DNA of 5,447 nt from JAUSIK01 sp964362915 (GTDB lineage Archaea > Nanobdellota > Nanobdellia > Pacearchaeales > GW2011-AR1): the NCBI GenBank assembly GCA_964362915.1, contig CAYIGH010000047.1, positions 1 through 5,447 on the forward strand. Reading direction: 5' to 3'. The notes beneath the pieces are model-generated. The model was not told the origin of the DNA, ran no database searches, and saw nothing but the letters and a program-made list of their open reading frames with translations. A program made the translations under genes and the position numbers. Numbering within the stretch: the stretch's first letter is position 1; every line of letters starts with the position of its first letter. Positions 1 to 4,820 of the stretch are shown in pieces.

Positions 1-40
1 TAGAGTTTTCAGTTTGTACAATAAATCTAAGCCCTAATTT

Positions 41-223
41 TTACACATAGCCTTTCTCGTAAGCGACCTCGATATTCGCACGTATGATATTCTTTTGAGC
101 ATAATAAAGACTTTCAATTTTCGTGAGTTTTTCTGGATAAGTAATCGTTTGAATTACTTCATCTTCGCTTATTTTTCTTTTTTCCATCATTTCTTTTGCA
201 TGTTTTGGGAAGATTATTTTCAT
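41..223 (-). CDS. Short DUF4258/RelE-like protein, C-terminally abbreviated
   Basis: This 60-residue protein starts at the ATG complementary to 221-223. The N-terminal pattern (F-x-K-HA-x-EMMEKRKIS-x-DEV at residues 5-23, then ITYPEK at 27-32 and LYYAQKN at 39-45) matches the DUF4258 family. This is a small RelE/ParE-superfamily-like fold, often annotated as a possible mRNA-interferase toxin. Family members usually run about 70-90 residues and end with one more beta strand of the type VKVITVY. Here the protein stops right after IEVAYEKGYV, so that strand is missing. Reading past the stop in frame gives KLGLRFIVQTENS to the window edge; the +1 frame gives VKIRA and then a stop. Either the gene is a natural short version or the end has been lost by mutation. 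No antitoxin-like partner is visible beside it, although the left edge cuts the view. A weak TATA-like T-run lies at the spacing expected for a leaderless transcript. The family call is from motif memory; toxin activity is not established. Confidence 0.6.
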   Translation of the reverse strand: MKIIFPKHAKEMMEKRKISEDEVIQTITYPEKLTKIESLYYAQKNIIRANIEVAYEKGYV

Positions 224-243
224 GATATTAAAAGTAAGCAGAT

Positions 244-254
244 GTTAAAAAAGG
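244..254 (-). promoter_or_regulatory. Weak TATA-like box for the DUF4258 gene
   Basis: On the minus strand this reads CCTTTTTTAAC. Its TTTTAA core (245-250) is centred 24.5 bases upstream of the A of the start codon. That is the same distance seen at four clearer promoters in this window, so the transcript would begin at or next to the ATG. The box itself is a poor TATA match. The rest of 224-345 holds only this and the promoter of the next gene; I see no other signal in it. Confidence 0.35.
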
Positions 255-317
255 TATCTGAAAGAAAAGTTCGAAGTCTGGAGGGCTGAGAAAATCCGCA
301 GGTAGCAATAATAAACC

Positions 318-328
318 TTTTATATAAG
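318..328 (+). promoter_or_regulatory. TATA box, leaderless promoter of the 346-756 gene
   Basis: The sequence TTTTATATAAG is a good archaeal TATA box. Its TTTATA core (319-324) is centred 24.5 bases before the ATG at 346, which places transcription start at the start codon. No Shine-Dalgarno is seen between the box and the ATG, as expected for a leaderless mRNA. Confidence 0.65.
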
Positions 329-345
329 AATAAAGATGATTTATT

Positions 346-756
346 ATGAAGATTCAAGTAAAATTAAAAGAAATAAGGGAAAATGTTTATATCGGAGAAC
401 TTTTTATGGGAGATCGTGTATTTATGTACTCATTAAATTATCCCTATAGTCAGGGTAATATTTCAGTTCCGAGGGAAGAATATTTTGAATTGAATTTGAA
501 GGATGAAGATGGTAAAGAAGTTAAAATAACAAAAAGAGTTAAGTACCATCTTGTTGGAACAATAGGATTGATTACGAGCCAATTCCAAGATATGCCGCCA
601 GAATCAAGAAGAGCACATCGAGAACTACCAAGCGAAGTACGCGGAGAATTCGAACCTTTGGAGTTTTTAGAAAAATTAGCCTCAACTCCAGAAGCTAAGA
701 GAGAGTTAGAACAACTTAAGAAAGATTTGGAAGAGTTAGTTCAAGGCAGAGGCTGA
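346..756 (+). CDS. Conserved-looking hypothetical protein, 136 residues
   Basis: I do not recognise this protein. It is a soluble 136-residue polypeptide with no signal peptide or membrane segment. Residues 1-75 look like a beta-rich domain: alternating hydrophobic strands such as IQVKLKEI, VYIGELF, RVFMYSL and HLVGTIGLI, with an acidic stretch LKDEDGKEV at 51-59. Residues 76-107 are a polar, proline-bearing segment (QDMPPESRRAHRELPSEV). Residues 107-136 form a charged amphipathic helix rich in Leu, Glu and Lys that could be a short coiled coil. The start is fixed by the TATA box centred 24.5 bases upstream. The gene stands alone, converging on the minus-strand membrane protein, with inverted repeats in the gap. 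Coding is supported by its length, balanced composition and promoter. A role cannot be assigned. Confidence 0.8.
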   Translation: MKIQVKLKEIRENVYIGELFMGDRVFMYSLNYPYSQGNISVPREEYFELNLKDEDGKEVKITKRVKYHLVGTIGLITSQFQDMPPESRRAHRELPSEVRGEFEPLEFLEKLASTPEAKRELEQLKKDLEELVQGRG

Positions 757-785
757 TTGAGTTGAACTAGATTTTATCATAACTT

Positions 786-825
786 ATAGGAAAAGAAATT
801 AATTTCAGTATCTTTCTTTTCCTAT
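786..825. repeat. Perfect 13-bp inverted repeat in a convergent gap
   Basis: ATAGGAAAAGAAA (786-798) is repeated exactly in inverted orientation as TTTCTTTTCCTAT (813-825), with a 14-base loop. The left arm also overlaps a 12-bp perfect palindrome, GAAATTAATTTC (795-806), so two alternative foldings exist. It lies about 30 bases past the stop of the plus-strand gene. Together with the next repeat it is a likely 3'-end structure serving one or both convergent genes. No long T-tract follows it, so it is not a classical intrinsic terminator. Confidence 0.6.
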
Positions 826-826
826 C

Positions 827-866
827 TATCAAGGGAAAAATTTCCGAAAGCTTATTTCCCCTGATA
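827..866. repeat. 12-bp inverted repeat with one mismatch
   Basis: Bases 827-838 (TATCAAGGGAAA) pair with 855-866 (TTTCCCCTGATA) with a single A/C mismatch and a 16-base loop. The repeat starts two bases after the first inverted repeat and ends 24 bases from the stop of the minus-strand gene. The two hairpins in tandem fill most of the 134-base gap between convergent genes. A role in transcript ending or 3'-end protection is inferred from position only. Confidence 0.5.
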
Positions 867-890
867 TAATCAAGCTTTTAAGAAAATACT

Positions 891-1667
891 TCAGTCTTTT
901 GCCATAGTTAGAAGATTTAGCATTTTAGCCCCTCTGGAAATTTCTTCTGCCAGCTCAATTATCTTGAATTTATCTGTTTTATAATCTTCTACTCTTTTCA
1001 TTATTGCTTTCTTAAATTTTTCCAGTCTTTGTACGTTTTCCTTATTACTTTCTTTTAATGCAGACTCATATGCTTGTTCAAATTTTATTTGTAATTCATT
1101 ATAGGCGTCTATTATTTGTTCGCTGTCTATTGCTGCCAGTTCTTTGGCTATTCTTTCAGCTTCTGTTGCCATTATCTCTGCAGATTTTTCCTCTTTCGTT
1201 TGTGGCTTTATTTCCAGTATTGCAGGATGCTCTATATTAAAAATAAACTCAAGGTCTCTGATTAATTTTTCAACTTTTTCTTTTTCCGGCTCTTCTTCTG
1301 CGTAGAGTAATTCCAGCATTTGCTGGCAGAGTGAAGCAACCTCATATCTTTTTTTCTCATTAAAGAAAGATACTAATTCTGAGTAATCCAGATTTTTCTT
1401 TATTTTGAAAGTTTCTTTTAAGAATTTCTTTGTAAGGATATTCAGAGCGTTTAATAATTCTTTAGAATGTTTTTCTGTTAATTTTAGACTTTCTATTTCT
1501 TCTCTTAGAGTTTCTTCTTTCTCTATATACTTCTCTTTTGTAATTACTTGCTTTTTTAGTCTTTTATTAACTATTATTAATATTGTTACTAAAAGTATTA
1601 AGGAGAATGCCAAGACTATTAGAAGAGTTAATTTTGGCGTTAAGAGATTTTGAATTGTTATCACCAT
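891..1667 (-). CDS. N-terminally anchored membrane protein with cytoplasmic helical domains
   Basis: This is a 258-residue protein of unknown function. Residues 13-34 are one long hydrophobic helix, followed at once by the basic NKRLKKQ, so by the positive-inside rule the rest lies in the cytoplasm. Residues 36-68 are a charged coiled-coil stretch. Residues 72-145 form a helical domain containing LVSFFNEKKRYEVASLCQQM, a pattern I associate loosely with uncharacterised archaeal membrane proteins. Residues 160-255 are further alpha helices rich in Glu, Lys and Ala. The only cysteine is at 114. Bases 1687-1694 are a TATA box on the minus strand whose core is centred 24.5 bases before the ATG, so this start is well supported and the mRNA is leaderless. 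It diverges from the Ig-like surface protein; the shared spacer suggests co-regulation and perhaps a common assembly. Function is not assigned. Confidence 0.85.
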   Translation of the reverse strand: MVITIQNLLTPKLTLLIVLAFSLILLVTILIIVNKRLKKQVITKEKYIEKEETLREEIESLKLTEKHSKELLNALNILTKKFLKETFKIKKNLDYSELVSFFNEKKRYEVASLCQQMLELLYAEEEPEKEKVEKLIRDLEFIFNIEHPAILEIKPQTKEEKSAEIMATEAERIAKELAAIDSEQIIDAYNELQIKFEQAYESALKESNKENVQRLEKFKKAIMKRVEDYKTDKFKIIELAEEISRGAKMLNLLTMAKD

Positions 1668-1686
1668 TAATAATTTTAGTTATTTC

Positions 1687-1698
1687 TATATAAAAATC
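1687..1698 (-). promoter_or_regulatory. TATA box of the minus-strand membrane protein gene
   Basis: On the minus strand this reads GATTTTTATATA, with the TTTATA core at 1689-1694. It is centred 24.5 bases from the A of the start codon at 1667, giving a leaderless transcript. It shares the 104-bp spacer 1668-1771 with the divergent promoter of the next gene. Confidence 0.65.
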
Positions 1699-1730
1699 TT
1701 GGGTTTGTTACTTATTGCTGATAAACGGTG

Positions 1731-1745
1731 AATTTTTAAATATTA
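1731..1745 (+). promoter_or_regulatory. TATA box and GAGGT start signal of the surface protein gene
   Basis: AATTTTTAAATATTA is a TATA box with core TTTAAA at 1735-1740. Using the spacing seen elsewhere in the window, transcription would begin near 1762, ten bases before the ATG at 1772. GAGGT at 1762-1766 is complementary to the archaeal 16S 3' end and ends five bases before that ATG. Together these choose ATG 1772 over an in-frame TTG at 1715, which lies upstream of the promoter. Confidence 0.6.
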
Positions 1746-1771
1746 GAAGATATAGACTAGTGAGGTATTCC

Positions 1772-2989
1772 ATGAATAAGAGGTTTTTTCACAACATTAG
1801 AAATGTTTTTATTTTGATTATTATTTTTTCTATTTTTTTTATCATAGGGAATTTGATTGTTTTTTATTATTTTGACTTTAAGAAGCCCATTAGTGGTGAA
1901 ACTAACCAGGCAGACTTAGATTTTACTATAGAGGCAATTACAGTTGAGCCAACCCCTGCTCCTGGAGGGGCTGCTGTTAGTGCTAGCGGAGGCGGCGGAG
2001 GCGGCATAAGTGCTAAAGTGCCTTTTAAAAAAAAGACTCCAGAATTTAATGTTGATCAGACTTTGATAAAGGTTGCATCTAAGATTGGAGAGGTGTTCAA
2101 GAAATCAGTAACTATTAGTAATCCAAGCGACGAATTATTACATTTTAAATTATCTACTAGTCTGGAAGGAATTGTATATGTGTCTGAAATAGAATTTGAT
2201 ATACCTCCTAATAGCGACCAGACTATTTTTTTGACTTTTATAGCGAGCGAAGATTTGGAGCCAGATGTTTATACTGGGAAATTAATTATTAGCACGCAAT
2301 ATACAGAAAAAGAGATTCCTGTAATCTATGAGATTAGAACTAAGAGGTCGTTATTTGATGTTAGTTTGAATATTCCCGCGGAATATAAAACTATAATACC
2401 TGGAGATGATGTATTATTTCAAGTTACGCTACTTAATCTTGGCGATATAGGAAATGTTGATGTTGAACTTGAATATTCTATTAAAGATTTTGAAGGCAAT
2501 GTTATAAAGACATTGAGCGATACTGTTGCGTTAGAGAAACAGATATCATTTTCCAAGTCAATTTCTTTACCGGAAAATACCCCTTTTGGCGATTATGTTG
2601 TAGCTGTTAGAGCAAAATTTGGCTTGACAGTTGGAACAGCATCAGATGTTTTTAGTGTTATAAGCAGAGACGAAAGGAATTTCCGTTATTATACTTTATT
2701 GGCTTTTATAATTTTGTTTATTATTTTAATCATTATTATTTATAAATTACAGAGCAGGAGGCTTAAGAAGGCAATTAAGGAACAGGAAAATAAATTAGCT
2801 GAGATTAGAAGAAAAGTCACCAAAGGCAAGATTGAGAAAAACGACATAGATAATGAAATAAATAAGCTAAAGAGGCAATATTCTCTTCTAGAAGAGGCAT
2901 ATAAAAAAGGATACATTAAAAAGCAATCTTTTGAAGATAGTAAGAATAAAATTAATTCGCTTATAGGGAGGTTAAAGAAACGTTTATAA
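1772..2989 (+). CDS. Two-helix membrane protein with extracellular Ig-like domains and cytoplasmic coiled coil
   Basis: This 405-residue protein shows a clear order of parts. Residues 12-35 are a hydrophobic helix after a basic start (MNKRFFHNIRN), acting as an uncleaved signal anchor. Residues 58-80 are a flexible linker rich in Pro, Ala, Ser and Gly, including six glycines in a row. About 91-188 and 194-296 are two beta-sandwich-like domains; the first carries KSVTISNPSDELLHFKLS and the second VTLLNLGDIGNVDVELEYS. These patterns are typical of the NEW3/CARDB-type Ig-like repeats of archaeal surface proteins (COG1470-like). Residues 307-325 are a second membrane helix. Residues 326-405 are a lysine- and glutamate-rich cytoplasmic coiled coil ending in LLEEAYKKGYIKKQSFEDSK, which resembles a SHOCT-like helical pair. 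The N-terminus is thus cytoplasmic and the beta domains extracellular. The lysine-rich protein gene follows after 53 bases. A structural or adhesion role is inference; domain names are from pattern memory. Confidence 0.85.
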   Translation: MNKRFFHNIRNVFILIIIFSIFFIIGNLIVFYYFDFKKPISGETNQADLDFTIEAITVEPTPAPGGAAVSASGGGGGGISAKVPFKKKTPEFNVDQTLIKVASKIGEVFKKSVTISNPSDELLHFKLSTSLEGIVYVSEIEFDIPPNSDQTIFLTFIASEDLEPDVYTGKLIISTQYTEKEIPVIYEIRTKRSLFDVSLNIPAEYKTIIPGDDVLFQVTLLNLGDIGNVDVELEYSIKDFEGNVIKTLSDTVALEKQISFSKSISLPENTPFGDYVVAVRAKFGLTVGTASDVFSVISRDERNFRYYTLLAFIILFIILIIIIYKLQSRRLKKAIKEQENKLAEIRRKVTKGKIEKNDIDNEINKLKRQYSLLEEAYKKGYIKKQSFEDSKNKINSLIGRLKKRL

Positions 2990-3013
2990 ATATCACAGTT
3001 TTTAAATATATAT
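2982..3013 (+). promoter_or_regulatory. Double TATA-like region before the lysine-rich gene
   Basis: Two TATA-like elements occur here: GTTTATAAATATC at 2982-2994, overlapping the stop codon of the preceding gene, and TTTTTAAATATATAT at 2999-3013. The second would start transcription near 3028, giving a leader of about 15 bases without a Shine-Dalgarno. The gene may therefore have its own promoter even though it lies only 53 bases behind its neighbour. No terminator is visible between them, so read-through from upstream is also possible. Confidence 0.5.
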
Positions 3014-3042
3014 GAAAGAGAGGCCAATATTCTAGATTAGTA

Positions 3043-3663
3043 ATGGTAAATGAGGACGTTGCTTATTATCTTAGGGAGGGCAGGAAAAGAGGATTTGGAT
3101 TTGTCGTTTTGAAGAAAAAATTGCTTGAGGGAGGATATGGCAATAAAGACATTGATGAAGCTATAGAATTAATAAAAGAAAACGAAAAAACTGAGAAAAT
3201 AAGACATAGGAAGAATGTTAGAAAGATTATAAGGAAAAACCCTAAAAAAAATAAACGCAAGGAACAAAGAATTGTTAAAAAAAGGAAGAAAAAGAAGAAA
3301 ATTGTTAAAAACAGAAAAAGGAAGAAAAAGAGGAAAATGAAAAAACAAGCCAGCATTAAAAGATCTAAAATTATTAGGAATAAAACCACTTCTGCTCTTG
3401 AATCTGCCATTAGCGATTTAGATAATGAGATAAAAAGATTAGGGAGAGAAAAATCAAATTTAAAGCAGAATCTTGGGGAGGTTTCTTCTTCTATTAATGT
3501 AGATAGGCAAAAGGAGAGGGAATTACAGAATAAGATTGCAAAACTTATAGAGAAAGAGGCGAAACTTAATGAGGAGAAGAAGAATTTGGAAACAAAGATT
3601 GAGAAAGTTTCTGATAGACTTAGCAAGATTTCTAAAATAAAGTCTGAGATGTCTGATGTTTAA
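3043..3663 (+). CDS. Lysine-rich coiled-coil protein with N-terminal helical domain
   Basis: This is a 206-residue protein of unknown function in three parts. Residues 1-45 form a compact helical domain (VAYYLREGRKRGFGF, then LKKKLLEGGY and DIDEAIELI). That pattern is a small three-helix unit I associate with uncharacterised archaeal proteins. Residues 50-112 are extremely basic, with runs of five Lys at 82-86 and a tandem ten-residue repeat (IVKKRKKKKK at 77-86, IVKNRKRKKK at 87-96). Such a segment would bind nucleic acid or acidic membrane surfaces. Residues 117-200 are a long heptad-patterned coiled coil. There is no membrane helix. The start at ATG 3043 is the only good one, since a stop lies in frame at 3013 with no ATG between. 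Its stop overlaps the next start (TAATG), so DUF192 is translationally coupled to it. The frame is opposed by a long open frame on the other strand that is only a low-complexity reflection. Confidence 0.8.
   Translation: MVNEDVAYYLREGRKRGFGFVVLKKKLLEGGYGNKDIDEAIELIKENEKTEKIRHRKNVRKIIRKNPKKNKRKEQRIVKKRKKKKKIVKNRKRKKKRKMKKQASIKRSKIIRNKTTSALESAISDLDNEIKRLGREKSNLKQNLGEVSSSINVDRQKERELQNKIAKLIEKEAKLNEEKKNLETKIEKVSDRLSKISKIKSEMSDV
3271..3330 (+). repeat. Tandem 30-base coding repeat, two copies
   Basis: Bases 3271-3300 and 3301-3330 both begin ATTGTTAAAAA and encode near-identical ten-residue units (IVKxRKxKKK). The purine-rich AAGGAAGAAAAAGA tail recurs offset by six bases between copies. The repeat lies inside the lysine-rich section, where slippage or unequal exchange could change copy number in whole codons. 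Confidence 0.65.
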
Positions 3664-4022
3664 TGTTGAAATTAATTAGTATCAAGCTTTCTAATAAAAT
3701 TGTGAAACTAAATGTTAGGAAAATGAATTCTTTTAATAAATTTATTGGACTAATGTTCAGAACTAAGGATACAAAAAATCTGCTTTTTGAGTTTGAAAAA
3801 GATACAAGAATAGCAATTCATTCTTTTTTTGTGTTTTTTTCTTTTCTTATTATTTGGTTAGACAAAAAGAATAATATTATGGATTATAAAATAGTAAGGC
3901 CTTTTTGTTTTGGTATAAGACCACTAAGATCTTTTAGAAAGATTATTGAGATTCCTTTTAATGAAAAAAATAAAAAGATAATTTCTATTTTTGATAAGCT
4001 TTATTCTTCTCTGTCTTCTTGA
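3663..4022 (+). CDS. DUF192 family protein (archaeal short form)
   Basis: This 119-residue protein carries the DUF192 (COG1430) signature. It has GLMFR at residues 29-33, LLFEFE at 40-45, IHSFFVFFSFLIIWLD at 52-67, the KIVRPF segment at 76-81 and the closing IIEIPF at 94-99. DUF192 is a compact beta-rich domain of unknown biochemical function. Bacterial members are often secreted, while short archaeal forms like this have no signal peptide. The hydrophobic 52-66 stretch is the conserved family core rather than a clear membrane helix. The start ATG shares one base with the stop of the lysine-rich gene (TAATG), typical of translational coupling; an internal ATG at 3723 would give a shorter form that still keeps the family motifs. 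Its last 22 bases overlap the end of the convergent minus-strand gene. The assignment to the family is firm; what it does is not known. Confidence 0.85.
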   Translation: MLKLISIKLSNKIVKLNVRKMNSFNKFIGLMFRTKDTKNLLFEFEKDTRIAIHSFFVFFSFLIIWLDKKNNIMDYKIVRPFCFGIRPLRSFRKIIEIPFNEKNKKIISIFDKLYSSLSS

Positions 4023-4420
4023 AATATTTCTTCATATTTTTCTATTATTAAATTTTCATAGGTCCTTGGATATGTACTTTTAGCATATGCCTGAGCATCT
4101 TCTTTCCTATAAAATCCGTAACTTATTCCAAAATGTGAAGGATTGAGGAATTCTCTTGGATTTGGTTTTGTCATAACTTTTTTTAAGATAACATATGTGT
4201 TCGGATTATCATGTATTCTCGCCAGAATATTTTTATTTGTTAGATACCATATGTAATATCCTAAATATCTGTCTGCTCTGCTTCCTATTTGAAATCCAGG
4301 ATTTGCCGTGAGTCTTTCTAATTCTAGGATTTTATCCCATGCTATGTTTATTTTATCTTCTGATCCATTGTATTTTGCTATTTCTGATAATCTTGGAATT
4401 GTTATTTTTTTCCCTTGCAT
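4001..4420 (-). CDS. Hypothetical protein, 139 residues
   Basis: I do not recognise this protein. It has 139 residues, no signal peptide and no membrane helix. Residues 1-37 are helical and charged (IPRLSEIAKYNGSEDK, then INIAWDKILELERL). The middle is aromatic-rich: RADRYLGYYIWYL at 48-60 and TYVILKKVM at 75-83. Then follows HFGISYGFYRKEDAQAYAKS at 96-115, where the aromatic beta strand followed by an Ala-rich helix suggests a small alpha/beta fold. The C-terminus is acidic (EKYEEIFQEDREE). The ATG at 4418-4420 is supported by a TATA box at the leaderless spacing. It converges on DUF192 with a 22-base overlap of the two coding ends. It diverges from the 41-residue basic protein. The composition and promoter support a real gene; the role is open. 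Confidence 0.78.
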   Translation of the reverse strand: MQGKKITIPRLSEIAKYNGSEDKINIAWDKILELERLTANPGFQIGSRADRYLGYYIWYLTNKNILARIHDNPNTYVILKKVMTKPNPREFLNPSHFGISYGFYRKEDAQAYAKSTYPRTYENLIIEKYEEIFQEDREE

Positions 4421-4439
4421 GGAGAGTTTTTCTTTAGGC

Positions 4440-4451
4440 AGTTTAAATACT
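4440..4451 (-). promoter_or_regulatory. TATA box of the 139-residue protein gene
   Basis: On the minus strand this reads AGTATTTAAACT. The symmetric TTTAAA core (4442-4447) is centred 24.5 bases from the A of the start codon at 4420, predicting a leaderless mRNA. It shares the 126-base spacer 4421-4546 with a divergent promoter. Confidence 0.6.
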
Positions 4452-4481
4452 TTGCCTTTATTTGTTTTTGCGTCGTGAAAA

Positions 4482-4500
4482 GGAAAACTTTAAATATACT
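4482..4500 (+). promoter_or_regulatory. BRE-like plus TATA promoter of the 41-residue gene
   Basis: GGAAAA at 4482-4487 looks like a TFB recognition element and runs directly into CTTTAAATATACT, a strong TATA box with core TTTAAA at 4489-4494. Transcription would begin near 4516-4518, leaving a leader of about 30 bases. This is the longest leader predicted for any gene in the window and the only one that clearly contains a full Shine-Dalgarno. Confidence 0.65.
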
Positions 4501-4535
4501 TTGTTATATGTTAGTGCATAATGAATTTTTTAAAA

Positions 4536-4542
4536 GGAGGTG
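4536..4542 (+). promoter_or_regulatory. Strong Shine-Dalgarno deciding the start at 4547
   Basis: GGAGGTG is a perfect match to the complement of the archaeal 16S rRNA 3' end. Its GGAGG part ends six bases before ATG 4547, an ideal distance. It selects that ATG over an in-frame upstream ATG at 4508, which lies before the predicted transcription start. Confidence 0.8.
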
Positions 4543-4546
4543 TGCG

Positions 4547-4672
4547 ATGGGAAAGGTAATTGTTAAGGGTGTCGTTAAAAGAAAACCCGGACATCTTTAC
4601 TATGTTGACGGCAAGGGAAATGTCTGCGAGGCAAAGATGGCTCGTGGCGGGCGCAAGAAGAAGAGGCGATAA
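4547..4672 (+). CDS. Small basic protein, 41 residues, probably highly expressed
   Basis: The 41-residue product begins MGKVIVKGVVKRKPGHLYYV, continues DGKGNVCEAKMARGG and ends in the basic tail RKKKRR. The middle looks like a tiny beta-hairpin core (HLYYV-DGKGN-VCEAKM), and there is a single cysteine at residue 27. I do not recognise a named family. Size, charge and the basic tail suggest nucleic acid or ribosome binding, which is inference. Several signs point to strong expression. It has a BRE-like element plus a strong TATA box, a perfect Shine-Dalgarno and about 48% G+C by hand count, well above its visibly A+T-rich neighbours. Its arginine codons include CGT, CGC and CGA, where neighbours mostly use AGA and AGG. 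A T-tract region follows its stop. It is monocistronic by all appearances and separate from kae1 downstream. Upstream in-frame extension to 4508 is rejected because it would precede the transcript. Confidence 0.8.
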   Translation: MGKVIVKGVVKRKPGHLYYVDGKGNVCEAKMARGGRKKKRR

Positions 4673-4682
4673 TTCTCTTAAG

Positions 4683-4732
4683 ATTTTTTAGTTTTTATTT
4701 TTTTATTATTGTTATTTTTTTATTTTTTATTG
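4683..4732 (+). terminator. T-tract termination region after the 41-residue gene
   Basis: Beginning 11 bases after the stop, several runs of five to seven T residues follow one another (for example at 4684-4689 and 4719-4726), with little G or C. Archaeal RNA polymerase terminates at such T-rich stretches without needing a hairpin. The position separates this transcript from kae1. The remainder of the gap to 4781 shows only a weak 7-bp inverted repeat (ATGAATG at 4742-4748, CATTCAT at 4766-4772). Confidence 0.6.
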
Positions 4733-4781
4733 TTGATTCTGATGAATGTTGACTTATAAAATCGCCATTCATTAATTTTAT

Positions 4782-4803
4782 TTTATATAGATTTTTAAAT
4801 ATA
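4782..4803 (+). promoter_or_regulatory. TATA region of kae1
   Basis: The main box is TTTTTAAATATA at 4792-4803 with core TTTAAA at 4794-4799, centred 24.5 bases before ATG 4821, giving a leaderless kae1 mRNA. A second TATA-like stretch, TTTATATAG at 4782-4790, lies just upstream. No Shine-Dalgarno is present in the T-rich bases before the ATG. Confidence 0.6.
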
Positions 4804-4820
4804 GTTTTTATTATTATTTT

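Noticed and set aside
95..289. 64-codon plus-strand open frame opposite the DUF4258 gene
   Set aside because: The Phe-rich product is the complement of the recognised family motifs on the minus strand. There is no promoter ahead of it.
264..290. TTCGAA resembling a tRNA T-loop
   Set aside because: The flanking five bases on either strand do not pair, and no acceptor, anticodon or D arm can be drawn around it.
1715..1771. N-terminal extension of the surface protein from a TTG at 1715
   Set aside because: The TATA box at 1731-1745 lies inside this extension, so the codons before about 1762 would not be transcribed from it. ATG 1772 has a GAGGT at good spacing and gives a normal basic-then-hydrophobic signal anchor.
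2740..3027. 95-codon minus-strand open frame
   Set aside because: It is opposite the coiled-coil codons of the surface protein and is Ser/Leu/Phe-rich with no promoter. Shadow of the plus-strand gene.
3066..3626. 186-codon open frame on the minus strand
   Set aside because: Its product is low-complexity Phe/Leu/Ser/Ile, the exact reflection of the lysine- and glutamate-rich codons on the plus strand. It has no promoter or start signal.
4415..4546. Longer form of the 41-residue protein beginning at 4415 or 4508
   Set aside because: Both starts precede the predicted transcription start near 4516-4518, and 4415 would cross two promoters. The Shine-Dalgarno points to 4547.
4736..4775. TGATGA resembling a C box of a C/D guide RNA
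   Set aside because: The required purine before TGATGA is absent, and no properly placed D box (CTGA) or D'/C' pair follows.
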